NCBI GenBank assembly: GCA_016463455.1
Contig: JAEMRG010000023.1
Span: forward strand, 1-14,946
Direction of reading: 5' to 3'
DNA length: 14,946 bases
Source of the DNA: Rhodoferax sp.
GTDB lineage: Bacteria; Pseudomonadota; Gammaproteobacteria; Burkholderiales; Burkholderiaceae_C
The translations under genes were made by a program, and so were the position numbers. Shown here piece by piece: positions 1 through 8,629 of this stretch (the first letter of the stretch is position 1; each line of letters opens with the position of its first letter). The notes under the pieces were generated by a model. It was not told the origin of the DNA and did not search any database. It saw only the letters and a list, made by a program, of their open reading frames with translations.

Positions 1-1787
1 GCGGCACGCAAGCCGGCTACATCATGCGCGCCATCGTCGAAGGCGGCGAGGTCATCGAATCCCTGCGCGACCGCGTGCTGGGTCGCTGTACCGCTGAAGA
101 AGTCCTGCACCCCGAAAGCCGCGCCGTTCTGGCACAGCCCGGGACTTTGCTGGACGAAGACCTGATCGAGGAGTTTGAGATCGCCGGCGTGGACGAAGTC
201 AAGGTCCGCACGGCGCTGACCTGCGAGACCCGTTTCGGTATCTGCGCGCATTGCTATGGCCGCGACTTGGGCCGCGGCGGCATGATCAACGGCGGCGAGG
301 CGGTCGGCGTGATCGCCGCCCAGTCGATTGGCGAACCCGGTACGCAGCTGACCATGCGCACCTTCCACATCGGTGGCGCTGCCTCCCGTGCGGCCATTGC
401 CTCCAGCGTGGAAGCCAAGTCCAACGGCCGCATCGGCTTCAACGCCACCATGCGCTACGTGACCAACTCCAAGAGCGAGTTGGTGGTGATTGCCCGCTCC
501 GGCGAAATCATCATCCACGACGAACACGGCCGCGAACGCGAGCGCCACAAAGTGCCGTATGGCGCGGTGCTCAGCGTCAAGCCCGACCAAGTGGTCAAAG
601 CCGGCGTCATACTCGCCAACTGGGATCCGCTGACCCGACCCATCATCACCGAGTTTGCCGGCCGCGCCCGCTTCGAGAACGTCGAAGAAGGCTTGACTGT
701 GGCCAAGCAGGTGGACGATGTGACCGGCCTGTCTACCCTGGTGGTGATCGATCCCAAGCGCCGTGGCGCTGCCAAGATCGTGCGTCCGCAGGTCAAGCTG
801 ATCGACGCGTCGGGTACCGAGGTGAAGATCCCCGGAACCGACCATGCCGTGACCATCGGCTTCCCGATCGGCGCGCTGGTGCAGGTGCGTGACGGCCAGG
901 ACGTGGGCCCCGGCGAAGTGCTGGCGCGTATCCCCATCGAAGGCCAGAAAACCCGTGACATTACCGGCGGTCTGCCGCGTGTGGCCGAGTTGTTTGAAGC
1001 CCGTTCGCCTAAAGACAAAGGCGTGCTGGCAGAAGCCACCGGCACCGTCTCCTTCGGCAAGGAAACCAAAGGCAAAGTGCGCTTGCAAATTACCGACCCG
1101 GAAGGCAAAGTCTGGGAAGAGCTGGTGCCCAAAGAGAAAAACATTTTGGTGCACGAAGGCCAGGTCGTAAACAAGGGCGAGTCCGTGGTGGACGGCCCGG
1201 CCGACCCGCAAGACATTTTGCGTCTGCTGGGCTCGGAGGAGCTGGCCCGCTACATCGTGGATGAGGTGCAGGATGTGTACCGTCTGCAAGGCGTGAAGAT
1301 CAACGACAAGCACATTGAAGTGATCGTGCGCCAGATGTTGCGTCGTGTGGTGGTCGAGGCGACGGGAGACTCTAACTACATCGGTGGCGAGCAGGTGGAG
1401 CGTTCGGAAATGCTCAACACCAACGACGCTTTGCGTGCCGAAGGCAAAATACCAGCGACCTTTAGCAACCTGCTGCTGGGTATTACCAAAGCTTCTTTGT
1501 CCACCGACAGCTTTATCAGCGCTGCGTCCTTCCAGGAAACTACGCGCGTGCTGACCGAAGCGGCCATCATGGGCAAGCGCGACGAATTGCGCGGCTTGAA
1601 AGAAAACGTCATCGTGGGTCGCTTGATCCCGGCCGGTACCGGTTTGGCCTACCACGAAGCGCGTCTGGTGCGTGAGCAAATGGACGACTCCGAGCGCCGT
1701 GCGATTGCCGAAGCCGATGCTGCGGAGTTGGCTGACGCGACTGGCGAGACCGAGGCCGAATCGGCTGAGGGTAGCGCTGCCGAGTAA
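1..1787 (+). CDS. rpoC: DNA-directed RNA polymerase subunit beta' (C-terminal part, 5' truncated by window)
   Basis: This is the C-terminal 594 residues of the catalytic beta' subunit of RNA polymerase. The reading frame is already open at base 3 (GTQAGYIM), so the gene starts upstream. The window begins at about the position of E. coli residue 815. The codon split by the edge ends in gc, which fits the first zinc-binding Cys of the second beta' zinc site. The other three zinc Cys are visible in CETRFGICAHC (about 222-254). The bridge-helix/trigger-loop region follows with GEPGTQLTMRTFHIGG (330-377), the mobile element of the active centre. Further conserved blocks are KDITGGLPRV-like and YRLQGVKINDKHIEVIVRQM, and SFISAASFQETTRVL near the end. 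The C-terminus is acidic and Ala/Glu-rich, as in relatives. A terminator follows directly, so rpoC is the last gene of its operon. Identification is secure. Confidence 0.98.
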   Translation, partial: GTQAGYIMRAIVEGGEVIESLRDRVLGRCTAEEVLHPESRAVLAQPGTLLDEDLIEEFEIAGVDEVKVRTALTCETRFGICAHCYGRDLGRGGMINGGEAVGVIAAQSIGEPGTQLTMRTFHIGGAASRAAIASSVEAKSNGRIGFNATMRYVTNSKSELVVIARSGEIIIHDEHGRERERHKVPYGAVLSVKPDQVVKAGVILANWDPLTRPIITEFAGRARFENVEEGLTVAKQVDDVTGLSTLVVIDPKRRGAAKIVRPQVKLIDASGTEVKIPGTDHAVTIGFPIGALVQVRDGQDVGPGEVLARIPIEGQKTRDITGGLPRVAELFEARSPKDKGVLAEATGTVSFGKETKGKVRLQITDPEGKVWEELVPKEKNILVHEGQVVNKGESVVDGPADPQDILRLLGSEELARYIVDEVQDVYRLQGVKINDKHIEVIVRQMLRRVVVEATGDSNYIGGEQVERSEMLNTNDALRAEGKIPATFSNLLLGITKASLSTDSFISAASFQETTRVLTEAAIMGKRDELRGLKENVIVGRLIPAGTGLAYHEARLVREQMDDSERRAIAEADAAELADATGETEAESAEGSAAE

Positions 1788-1810
1788 GCCTGCCCGCGCA
1801 GGGTGTACGT

Positions 1811-1848
1811 GCCCCACGCCTTTGTACCAAAAGGCCTGGGGCATTTTT
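1811..1848 (+). terminator. Intrinsic terminator after rpoC
   Basis: The arms GCCCCACGCCTTT (1811-1823) and AAAGGCCTGGGGC (1830-1842) pair over 13 positions with a single mismatch around a short loop. The run ATTTTT follows at 1843-1848. It lies 23 bases after the rpoC stop, the classic arrangement for rho-independent termination. It separates the polymerase operon from the downstream cluster. Confidence 0.9.
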
Positions 1849-1864
1849 CTGAAGGCTTGAACGC

Positions 1865-2395
1865 ATGGGTGAGTCGGTTCTGCTGTGGCCTCTGGTTGCG
1901 CTGCTGGCCTGTTGGCTGGTGGGTGTACATGCGCGCCTCAAGCGTCTGCGCAGTGCCTGCTGGCTGGCGGTTGACAACTTGGACCGTGGTTTGCAATCCC
2001 TGTTGTTGGTGGCTAAACAGGCTTTAGATCGGCCAGATCCCGCCACCAAAGCCCATGAGGTGTTGACGGTGGCGGCCTTGCAACTGTCGCTCAGCCTAAA
2101 AACCATGAAAAGCGCTAAGCTGATGACCGGGCGCGAGGACGAGGCCCTTGCACTCAGTGCCCAATGGCTTGAAATGTCGGGCGCATGGGAATCGTTTTGT
2201 GGCGTGCACCAGGACATCATTGAGGCCCAGGCTTTGCAGGAATTGCGCCGTGATTGGGATGAGGCGCACAACCACGCCTTGTTTGCCAAGACCACGGCCA
2301 ACCAGGCCATGCAAGATTACAACGCCGCATTGGGCCAAGCGCCAGCCTCCTGGGTGGCCGGGCGCATGGGATTTGTCTCGGCTACGCCTTTGTAG
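1865..2395 (+). CDS. Small membrane-anchored protein, diverged LemA-like
   Basis: This gene encodes 176 residues. The start has a good ribosome site, GAAGG at 1851-1855, nine bases before the ATG. Residues 4-22 (LLWPLVALLACWLVG) form one N-terminal membrane helix with Arg/Lys just after it. The rest is predicted helical and cytoplasmic or periplasmic. The plan resembles LemA: an N-terminal helix, then a helical bundle ending in a stretch such as AMQDYNAALGQAPASWVAGRMGF (about residues 148-170). That tail is like the LemA motif in which YN..I..FP..L.A...GF recurs. The match is partial, because the central LemA segment (KRRxDLIPNLV) is not recognisable. The function of LemA itself is poorly defined, so none is assigned here. 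The gene stops 7 bases before rsmB and probably shares its transcript. An unrelated helical protein is the main alternative. Confidence 0.7.
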   Translation: MGESVLLWPLVALLACWLVGVHARLKRLRSACWLAVDNLDRGLQSLLLVAKQALDRPDPATKAHEVLTVAALQLSLSLKTMKSAKLMTGREDEALALSAQWLEMSGAWESFCGVHQDIIEAQALQELRRDWDEAHNHALFAKTTANQAMQDYNAALGQAPASWVAGRMGFVSATPL

Positions 2396-2402
2396 CGGCG
2401 CT

Positions 2403-3713
2403 ATGCAAACCGCACCCGCTCCGCCGCTTTGGCAGCAACTCCAGGCCACTGCCAAACTGCTACACCTGGTGCGCCAAGGGCAGTCCGGCACGGCAGCGAT
2501 GGACACGGTGCCCGCGCCTTTGCGCGCCGGTGTGCAGGCCTTGGCATTTCATGCCTGGCGACAAATGGGCCGCGCTATCGCTTTGCGTGACTGCCTGGTG
2601 CAACGCCCCCCGCCCCCCGGAGCCGACGCCATGCTGTGCCTGGCCCTGGCATTGATCTGGGAGCCGCAACAAGCGATTTATGACGAGTTCACCCTGGTCA
2701 ATCAGGCGGTGGAGGCGCTCAAACGTGTGGCGTCGAGTCGCGCGCATGCCAATTTTGTCAACGCCTGTTTGCGCCGTTTTTTGCGCGAACGCGCGCAGCT
2801 GATTGCCGACACCGACGCCGATCCGCAGGCCTTATGGAACCATCCACTGTGGTGGGTGCAAAGGCTGCAGCGCGAGTACCCCGAGCAATGGCAAAGTTTG
2901 CTCCAGGCCTCCAATACCCAAGCCCCTATGACCTTGCGCGTGAACCTGCGTCGTTGCACGGTAGCCGATTATTTGCAGCGCCTGCACGATACCGGCATCG
3001 GCGCTGTGGCCGGCCAGGGCGCGGCCATCGTGCTGGACAAAGCCGTGCCGGTGGCGCGCCTGCCGGGCTTTGCGCAAGGCCTGGTAGCGGTGCAGGATGC
3101 GGCTGCGCAATGGGCCGCACCTTTGTTATTGCAAGGCCTGGGTGCCCGGCCGCGCATTTTGGACGCCTGCGCCGCGCCTGGCGGCAAGACCGCCCATTTG
3201 CTGGAACTGGCCGAGGCCCAGGTCTTAGCTATCGACAAAGATGCCCAGCGCCTAGAGAAAATCCATGCCAATTTGCAGCGCTTGGGCCTGCATGCCCAGG
3301 TGCGCCAAGGCGATGCGGCAAACCCGCAAGCCTGGTGGGATGGCGTGCTGTTTGACGGCATCTTGCTGGATGCGCCCTGCACCGCCTCGGGCATCGTGCG
3401 CCGCCATCCGGATGTGCGATGGCTGCGCCGGGAGGAGGACATCGCCCAGCTGGCAGCCTTGCAGGCGCAGATGCTGCGCGCGCTGTGGCCTTTGCTGCGA
3501 CCCGGCGGCCGCATGGTGTACTGCACCTGTTCGATTTTTAAGGCCGAAGGTCAAGCGCAGATACAGGAATTTTTAGGCACGCAAGGCGATGCGCTGTCAT
3601 TGCCTGCGCCCGGGCATTTATTGCCGGGCGGTGCGCCGCAAGGTCTGTACGACAATCCGAGGCATGACCACGATGGTTTTTTCTACGCCGTACTGGAAAA
3701 GCGCCTTGCTTAA
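2403..3713 (+). CDS. rsmB: 16S rRNA (cytosine(967)-C(5))-methyltransferase RsmB
   Basis: RsmB uses S-adenosylmethionine to methylate C967 of 16S rRNA in the cytoplasm. The 436-residue product matches the family length (429 in E. coli). The N-terminal part (residues 1-140) is the helical NusB-like RNA-binding domain, with FTLVNQAVEALKR and ANFVNACLRRF. The Rossmann methyltransferase domain carries the SAM loop DACAAPGGKT (residues 254-263). It also carries LDAPCTASGIVRRHPD with Cys326, and YCTCS with Cys376. These two Cys are the expected pair: the TCS cysteine attacks the base and the APC cysteine assists product release. The open frame extends upstream, but family similarity and the end of the preceding gene favour the ATG at 2403. 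No strong Shine-Dalgarno precedes it, so translational coupling to the gene 7 bases upstream is plausible. Its 3' end overlaps the DUF4390 gene. Confidence 0.95.
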   Translation: MQTAPAPPLWQQLQATAKLLHLVRQGQSGTAAMDTVPAPLRAGVQALAFHAWRQMGRAIALRDCLVQRPPPPGADAMLCLALALIWEPQQAIYDEFTLVNQAVEALKRVASSRAHANFVNACLRRFLRERAQLIADTDADPQALWNHPLWWVQRLQREYPEQWQSLLQASNTQAPMTLRVNLRRCTVADYLQRLHDTGIGAVAGQGAAIVLDKAVPVARLPGFAQGLVAVQDAAAQWAAPLLLQGLGARPRILDACAAPGGKTAHLLELAEAQVLAIDKDAQRLEKIHANLQRLGLHAQVRQGDAANPQAWWDGVLFDGILLDAPCTASGIVRRHPDVRWLRREEDIAQLAALQAQMLRALWPLLRPGGRMVYCTCSIFKAEGQAQIQEFLGTQGDALSLPAPGHLLPGGAPQGLYDNPRHDHDGFFYAVLEKRLA

Positions 3714-4302
3714 GGCTTGGCCGCGCTTTTTATTGCTGGTCTGCTTGGTGATGGCCAGCGCAATAGCCCGCGCGCAGACGCAGGCCGAAGTAACGCTCTT
3801 GCGTGCTGAGCGCTCAGTCAATGAGGTTTTTGTATCTGCTAATGTGAACTTCGAGCTACCCGCTGTGGTCGAGGAAGCCTTGCTCAAGGGCGTGCCCATG
3901 TTTTTTCTGCTTGAAGCTGAGCTGTACCAGGATCGCTGGTACTGGTATGACAAGCGTATTGCCAGCGCGCAGCGCCAATTGCGCCTGGCTTACCAACCCT
4001 TGACGCGTCGCTGGCGGGTGAACCCGTCAGCCGGTGCGGGGGGCGACAACACGCAGGGCTTGTCAATAAATCAAAGTTTCGACACCTTGGCCGAGGCGCT
4101 TAGCTCGGTGCGGCAAGTCTCGCAGTGGAAAGTGGCCGACCTGTCAGAGACCGACCTGACCGCCAAAATAAAACTCCAATTTCGATTCCGTTTGGATTTA
4201 TCGCAATTACCGCGTCCCTTTCAAATCGGCGCTATCGGGCAGTCCGAGTGGGATATTCAGGGCCTAGCGCGTACTGCCTTGCGTGGTGAGGGAACCCGAT
4301 GA
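3673..4302 (+). CDS. DUF4390 family secreted protein
   Basis: This is a protein of about 209 residues with an N-terminal signal peptide: basic residues, the hydrophobic core FLLLVCLVMASAIA, then a likely cleavage after ARA before QTQAEV. The mature part is beta-rich. It matches the DUF4390 pattern in NVNFELPAVVEEALLKGVPMFF, then YWYDKRI, LAYQPLTRRWRV and a C-terminal FRFRLDLSQLPRPFQIG segment. The start is uncertain. ATG 3673 has GAGG ten bases upstream. ATG 3664 has it only one base away. TTG 3706 is preceded by GGAAAA and would give an ideal short signal peptide. All three overlap the end of rsmB. The stop overlaps the kinase start in ATGA, so the two are translationally coupled. The function is unknown. 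Constant company with the NtrY-like kinase suggests an envelope partner of that sensor, which is inference. Confidence 0.85.
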   Translation: MVFSTPYWKSALLKAWPRFLLLVCLVMASAIARAQTQAEVTLLRAERSVNEVFVSANVNFELPAVVEEALLKGVPMFFLLEAELYQDRWYWYDKRIASAQRQLRLAYQPLTRRWRVNPSAGAGGDNTQGLSINQSFDTLAEALSSVRQVSQWKVADLSETDLTAKIKLQFRFRLDLSQLPRPFQIGAIGQSEWDIQGLARTALRGEGTR

Positions 4303-6638
4303 GCAGCGCTGACGCCGCCCTGGCGCCGACGGCCGGCGTGGCGCTGCGTCAACCATCGGCACTGATGCGGCGCGTGACCGCCCTGGTCGCCCTCGCCATG
4401 GTGTTGATTGGCTTGCTCCTGCTCTACCTGCTGGCCAATGCGACCAATAGCGGCGAGATGTATGAGCAAAATTATGCGCAACTGTTCACCATCAATCTGG
4501 TGGTGGCTGGGGTGCTGGCGGTTCTGATTGCCTGGGCCGCATGGCGGCTTTACCAGCGGGTGCGTCAGGGGCGCTTTGGCAGCCGCTTGCTGCTGAAAAT
4601 CGCCACGATTTTTGCCCTGGTCGGAGTCGCCCCCGGTTTGCTGATTTATGTGGTGTCCCTCAACTTTGTGTCCCGGTCTATCGAGACTTGGTTTGACGTC
4701 AAGGTGGAAGGTGCTTTAGATGCGGGCTTGAGCCTGGGCCGCGTCACACTCGATACTTTGAGCAACGATTTTGCATCCAAGGCGCGTGTAGCAGCGGATC
4801 AGTTATCTGAGAATCAACAAATGGTTCAGGAGAGTGTCTTGCTGCGCTTGATGGAGCAAATCGGTGCTAGCGACGCCGCGGTCTGGAGCGCCAGCGGCAA
4901 ATTGCTTGCCAGCGCCGGCTCTATCGGCATACAGCTCAGCCCGGACAAGCCCAACAGCACCCAGTTGCGCGCAGCCAAGACTGAACGTTCGTACGCATGG
5001 GTCGATGGTTTGGAGGATGCAGCCATGGGCAAAGCGGCCCGGCCCAGCATCAAAGCCTTGGTGCCTATCCCTAATGCCAGCCTGGGTCTTGCAAGTGAGC
5101 AGCGCTTTTTGTTAGTGCAAAGAATTTTGCCCGCTAATTTTGTCGCCAATGCGCTGGCGGTGGACAGCGCCAACCGGGAATACCAAGAACGCGCGCTGGG
5201 GCGCTCCGGGCTCAAGCGCATGTATATCGGTACCTTAACCTTGAGTCTGTTTCTGGCTGTATTTGGTGCCATTTTGTTGGCTATGGTCCTGGGCAATCAA
5301 ATTGCCCGGCCTTTGCTGGTGCTCACAGAAGGTGTCAGCCAGGTGGCCGCGGGCGATTTAAGGCCGAAATTTGTCTTGCAAAGCAACGATGAACTGGGCG
5401 GCTTGACGCGGGCTTTTGCGTCCATGACGCAGCAATTGGCCGACGCCAGGCAGACGGTGCAAACCAGCATCGTCCAGCTCGATGCGGCGCGCGCACGCTT
5501 GCAAACTATTTTGGATAACTTGACCTCAGGCGTCCTGGTGCTCAATGCGGCGGGAGCCGTGCGTTCGGTGAACCCCGGCGCCGCGCGCATCTTGCAGCAA
5601 GACGTAGCGCAACTTCTAGGTTCGCGCATTGCAGATTTGCCAGGCCTGGAAGCATTCGGCCAAGGCATCGCACAGCAGTTTGATGATTTTTTGCAAGGCA
5701 GTAGCGAGGGTGGTAACGACCATTGGCAGCAATCGTTTGAGTTAGGAGTGGCCTCGGTGCCCGCTGGCTCTATGGCCGATCGATCGCGCATGCTGGTAGC
5801 CCGGGGCGCCATCTTGCCCGATGCCAGCCGTTTGGTTGTTTTTGACGACATTTCTGAAATCGTGTCGGCCCAGCGCGCGCGCGCTTGGGGTGAAGTGGCG
5901 CGCCGGCTAGCGCACGAGATTAAAAATCCGCTGACGCCGATTCAACTCTCGGCCGAACGCCTGGAGCGCAGGTTGACCGGCAAGCTCGAGGCGGCAGAGC
6001 AGCAGGTGCTGGCCAAGTCGGTGAAGACCATTGTTGAGCAGGTCGATGCGATGAAACGCTTGGTCAACGATTTCAGAGACTACGCGCGCCTGCCAGCGGC
6101 GCAATTAGAGGCGGTCGATCTCAATGAATTGGTCGACGGGGTGTTGCATTTGTACGAGTCGTCGCCCATCCCTATCCGGCTGGAGCTTGAGGCGGGCATC
6201 CCGGCGGTCTTGGGCGATCCGCAGCAATTGCGCCAGGTATTGCACAATCTTTTACAAAACGGCTTGGATGCGACGACCCTGAAGTTGGAAGAAGCGGTGC
6301 ACAGCCCGCACGGTCTCGCAGCCGATGCGACGGAACTGGTGGTGCGCACCCAATTTACCGTCAACTCCGGGCGCGTGCGGCTGATTATCCTGGACCAGGG
6401 CGGCGGATTTCCCGAGCACATTTTGAAACGCGCCTTCGAACCCTATGTCACCACCAAGCGCAGTGGCACCGGACTGGGCCTGGCCGTGGTCAAAAAAATC
6501 GCCGACGACCATGGCGGCCGCATTGAAATTAGTAACCGGATGAGTGGTGCGTCCGTACTTGGCGCCCAAGTCTCGTTATCATTAGGCTGCGTGGCAAACG
6601 TTAAAAATTTGGAAAATACTATTTCGGGCCCAGCATAA
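4299..6638 (+). CDS. ntrY: NtrY-like sensor histidine kinase
   Basis: This is a 779-residue membrane histidine kinase. GAGGGAA at 4288-4294 sits well before the ATG, which overlaps the preceding stop. Predicted membrane helices are at about residues 25-47, 64-83, 98-120 and 308-331. A large sensor region of about 180 residues lies between the last two. A HAMP linker follows (about 332-385, with IARPLLVLTEGV and AAGDL), then a PAS domain (about 398-520, ILDNLTSGVLVLN). The kinase core has H-box RLAHEIKNPLTPIQ with phospho-acceptor His539, N-box with Asn654 (LLQNGLDA), G1 box DQGGGFP from Asp699, and G2 box GTGLGLA from Gly723. FEPYVTTK marks the F box. All catalytic motifs are intact. The layout matches NtrY, which senses nitrogen or redox signals in other bacteria; the ligand here is unknown. 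It should phosphorylate the adjacent regulator. Confidence 0.93.
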   Translation: MSSADAALAPTAGVALRQPSALMRRVTALVALAMVLIGLLLLYLLANATNSGEMYEQNYAQLFTINLVVAGVLAVLIAWAAWRLYQRVRQGRFGSRLLLKIATIFALVGVAPGLLIYVVSLNFVSRSIETWFDVKVEGALDAGLSLGRVTLDTLSNDFASKARVAADQLSENQQMVQESVLLRLMEQIGASDAAVWSASGKLLASAGSIGIQLSPDKPNSTQLRAAKTERSYAWVDGLEDAAMGKAARPSIKALVPIPNASLGLASEQRFLLVQRILPANFVANALAVDSANREYQERALGRSGLKRMYIGTLTLSLFLAVFGAILLAMVLGNQIARPLLVLTEGVSQVAAGDLRPKFVLQSNDELGGLTRAFASMTQQLADARQTVQTSIVQLDAARARLQTILDNLTSGVLVLNAAGAVRSVNPGAARILQQDVAQLLGSRIADLPGLEAFGQGIAQQFDDFLQGSSEGGNDHWQQSFELGVASVPAGSMADRSRMLVARGAILPDASRLVVFDDISEIVSAQRARAWGEVARRLAHEIKNPLTPIQLSAERLERRLTGKLEAAEQQVLAKSVKTIVEQVDAMKRLVNDFRDYARLPAAQLEAVDLNELVDGVLHLYESSPIPIRLELEAGIPAVLGDPQQLRQVLHNLLQNGLDATTLKLEEAVHSPHGLAADATELVVRTQFTVNSGRVRLIILDQGGGFPEHILKRAFEPYVTTKRSGTGLGLAVVKKIADDHGGRIEISNRMSGASVLGAQVSLSLGCVANVKNLENTISGPA

Positions 6639-6640
6639 CT

Positions 6641-7306
6641 ATGGCAAACATTTTGGTCGTCGATGATGAACACGGTATCCGGGATCTGCTCTCAGAGATT
6701 CTCAATGACGAGGGGCATGCGGTGGAGCTGGCCGAAAACGCAGCGCAGGCGCGTGCGGCGCGCTTGCGGGAGCGGCCGGACCTGGTTTTGTTGGACATCT
6801 GGATGCCTGACACCGATGGCGTGACCTTGCTCAAGGAGTGGGCCAGCACCGGCTTGCTTACCATGCCGGTCATCATGATGAGCGGGCATGCGACGATTGA
6901 AACCGCTGTAGAGGCCACCAAAATTGGCGCAATGGCTTTTCTAGAAAAGCCAGTGACCTTGCAAAAACTGCTCAATTCAGTAGAGCAAGGTCTGACCAAG
7001 AGCTTGGCACAACAGCGCGATCCCCGTCTGCTGCGCGCCACGCAGATGTCGCCACTTGGCGAGGCGGTGTCCGCTGCTGCCGACGAAAACCAGATCCCGG
7101 TGGCCAGTCAGGCCTTTGACCTGGATCGCCCTTTGCGCGAAGCCAAAGATGATTTTGAGCGGTCCTACTTCGAGTTTCACCTGGCTAAAGAGTTGGGGTC
7201 TATGACCCGGGTTGCCGATAAAACTGGGCTGGAGCGCACCCATCTTTACCGCAAGTTAAAGCAACTTGGCGTGGACGTCGTGCGCGTTAAGCGCAACACT
7301 GGCTAA
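6641..7306 (+). CDS. NtrX-like response regulator (receiver plus Fis-type HTH, no AAA+)
   Basis: This 221-residue DNA-binding response regulator starts 2 bases after the kinase stop, without an obvious ribosome site, so coupling is likely. The receiver (residues 1-120) has the acidic pair Asp8-Asp9, phospho-acceptor Asp52 in LLDIWMPD, the switch Ser81 in MMSGHA and Lys103 in LEKP. A linker of about 50 residues leads to a Fis-type helix-turn-helix at about 172-212 (FERSYFEFHLAKEL, then RVADKTGLERTHLYRKLKQLG). Classical NtrX/NtrC carry a sigma-54-activating AAA+ domain of about 240 residues between these parts. It is absent, with no frameshift, so this protein should not activate sigma-54 promoters. 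The architecture resembles the RegA/PrrA/ActR class, but the HTH and kinase partner are NtrX-like. It ends 20 bases from the convergent hemE, and no terminator hairpin is visible between them. Confidence 0.92.
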   Translation: MANILVVDDEHGIRDLLSEILNDEGHAVELAENAAQARAARLRERPDLVLLDIWMPDTDGVTLLKEWASTGLLTMPVIMMSGHATIETAVEATKIGAMAFLEKPVTLQKLLNSVEQGLTKSLAQQRDPRLLRATQMSPLGEAVSAAADENQIPVASQAFDLDRPLREAKDDFERSYFEFHLAKELGSMTRVADKTGLERTHLYRKLKQLGVDVVRVKRNTG

Positions 7307-7326
7307 ACACGAAGGCGGCGTCGAAA

Positions 7327-8490
7327 TTAGGCGCGTAAGGTGCGCGAATGTGCGTGTACTGTTTCCACCAATGCGGCCACATGCTCAGGCGGCGTGAATT
7401 GGTTGATCCCATGGCCCAGGTTGAAAATGAGGCTGGGTGCCACGCCGGGTCCCTGGTGTGCCGTGCCAAAACTGTCTAGCACACGCTTGACCTCATCGGC
7501 AATTTTTTCGGGGGGGGCAAACAACACGATGGGGTCGATATTGCCTTGCAGCGCCTTGCCGGGTCCGCCCGCAGCGCCACCAACGAGTGCGCGCGCCGTG
7601 CCCAGATTGGTAGTCCAATCCAAACCCAGTACTTCGCAATCGAGTTCGCCCATGGCTTTGAGCCAGGGCCCGCCGCCTTTGGTAAACACGATGCGCGGAA
7701 TAATCTGCCCTTGCGGGCCTAGGCGCTGTAACTGGCTCAGCACCCGTGCGGTGTAGGTCAAGCTGAATTTTTGAAACGCGCCATCGGCCAGCACGCCGCC
7801 CCAGCTATCGAAAACCATCACTGCCTGGGCGCCCGCCTGAATTTGGGCATTGAGGTAGGCGGCTACCGCGTCCGCGTTGATGGCCAAGATGCGGTGCATT
7901 AAATCGGGTCTGGCGTACATCATGGTTTTTACCAGCCGGTAATCATCCGAGCCCGCACCTTCGACCATGTAGCAGGCCAGCGTCCAAGGACTGCCGGAAA
8001 ACCCGATCAGTGGTACTCGGGAAAGGCCATTGGGCAGTGTTAAGGCTTTTCGAATGCTGCTTACGGCGTCAAACACATAGCGCAGCTTGTCCATATCGGG
8101 CACGCGCAGCCGGTCAACGGCCGCCTCATCCGAGACACGGGAGGCAAACCGGGGCCCTTCACCTTGGGTAAAAGTCAAACCCAGGCCCATAGCATCCGGA
8201 ATGGTGAGGATGTCACTAAACAGGATGGCGGCATCCAGCGCAAAGCGGTCAAGGGGTTGGAGCGTTACTTCGGTAGCGTAGTCCGGATTGGTAGCCAAGC
8301 CCATAAAACTCCCGGCTTTTTCTCGGGTGGCCCGGTATTCAGGCAAGTAGCGCCCGGCTTGGCGCATCAGCCACAGCGGGGTATAGGGCGTGCTCATCCG
8401 CAGGCAGGCGCGCAAAAAATGCGGGTTTTCTACAGACGATAAGGTGGCGTCCAGCGTGGGGTCGGTAAGCAGCAAAGCGGAGGTGTTCAT
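7327..8490 (-). CDS. hemE: Uroporphyrinogen decarboxylase
   Basis: HemE decarboxylates the four acetate side chains of uroporphyrinogen III to give coproporphyrinogen III, a cytoplasmic step of haem synthesis. The product is 387 residues from the chosen ATG at 8490; E. coli has 354, and the extra length is N-terminal. Family signature 1 is present as PLWLMRQAGR (residues 38-47). The catalytic Asp is Asp93 in FSDILTIPDAMG. Signature 2 is GFSGSPWTLACYMVEG (163-178) with the active-site Tyr174. FNLGHGINQFTPPEHV near the C-terminus is also typical. The frame stays open to an ATG at 8526, which would add 12 residues, and neither start has a strong Shine-Dalgarno. The family begins its similarity at about FLRACLR, so the shorter form is preferred. 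A 139-base gap, with no visible gene or hairpin, separates it from dsbD upstream. The priA neighbour often seen after hemE is absent. Confidence 0.96.
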   Translation of the reverse strand: MNTSALLLTDPTLDATLSSVENPHFLRACLRMSTPYTPLWLMRQAGRYLPEYRATREKAGSFMGLATNPDYATEVTLQPLDRFALDAAILFSDILTIPDAMGLGLTFTQGEGPRFASRVSDEAAVDRLRVPDMDKLRYVFDAVSSIRKALTLPNGLSRVPLIGFSGSPWTLACYMVEGAGSDDYRLVKTMMYARPDLMHRILAINADAVAAYLNAQIQAGAQAVMVFDSWGGVLADGAFQKFSLTYTARVLSQLQRLGPQGQIIPRIVFTKGGGPWLKAMGELDCEVLGLDWTTNLGTARALVGGAAGGPGKALQGNIDPIVLFAPPEKIADEVKRVLDSFGTAHQGPGVAPSLIFNLGHGINQFTPPEHVAALVETVHAHSRTLRA

Positions 8491-8629
8491 GGCGGGAGAA
8501 GGTCTAAATGAATGATTTTGACCCATTTTGACAGCCTAATCGCCGCCAGGGCCAAGCCAAACGCCATCACTCTCTGCGCGAGCGGGTTCTTACGCACATT
8601 GCCTCCACAGCGTTCATCGCGTCAGCCGC

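Noticed and set aside
2148..2402. Longer rsmB start using the open frame from 2148
   Set aside because: It overlaps the LemA-like gene over most of its length, and RsmB similarity begins close to the ATG at 2403.
8527..8629. Short reverse-strand frame between dsbD and hemE
   Set aside because: A frame of about 36 codons from a GTG runs into the hemE start, but it lacks a ribosome site and any recognisable feature.
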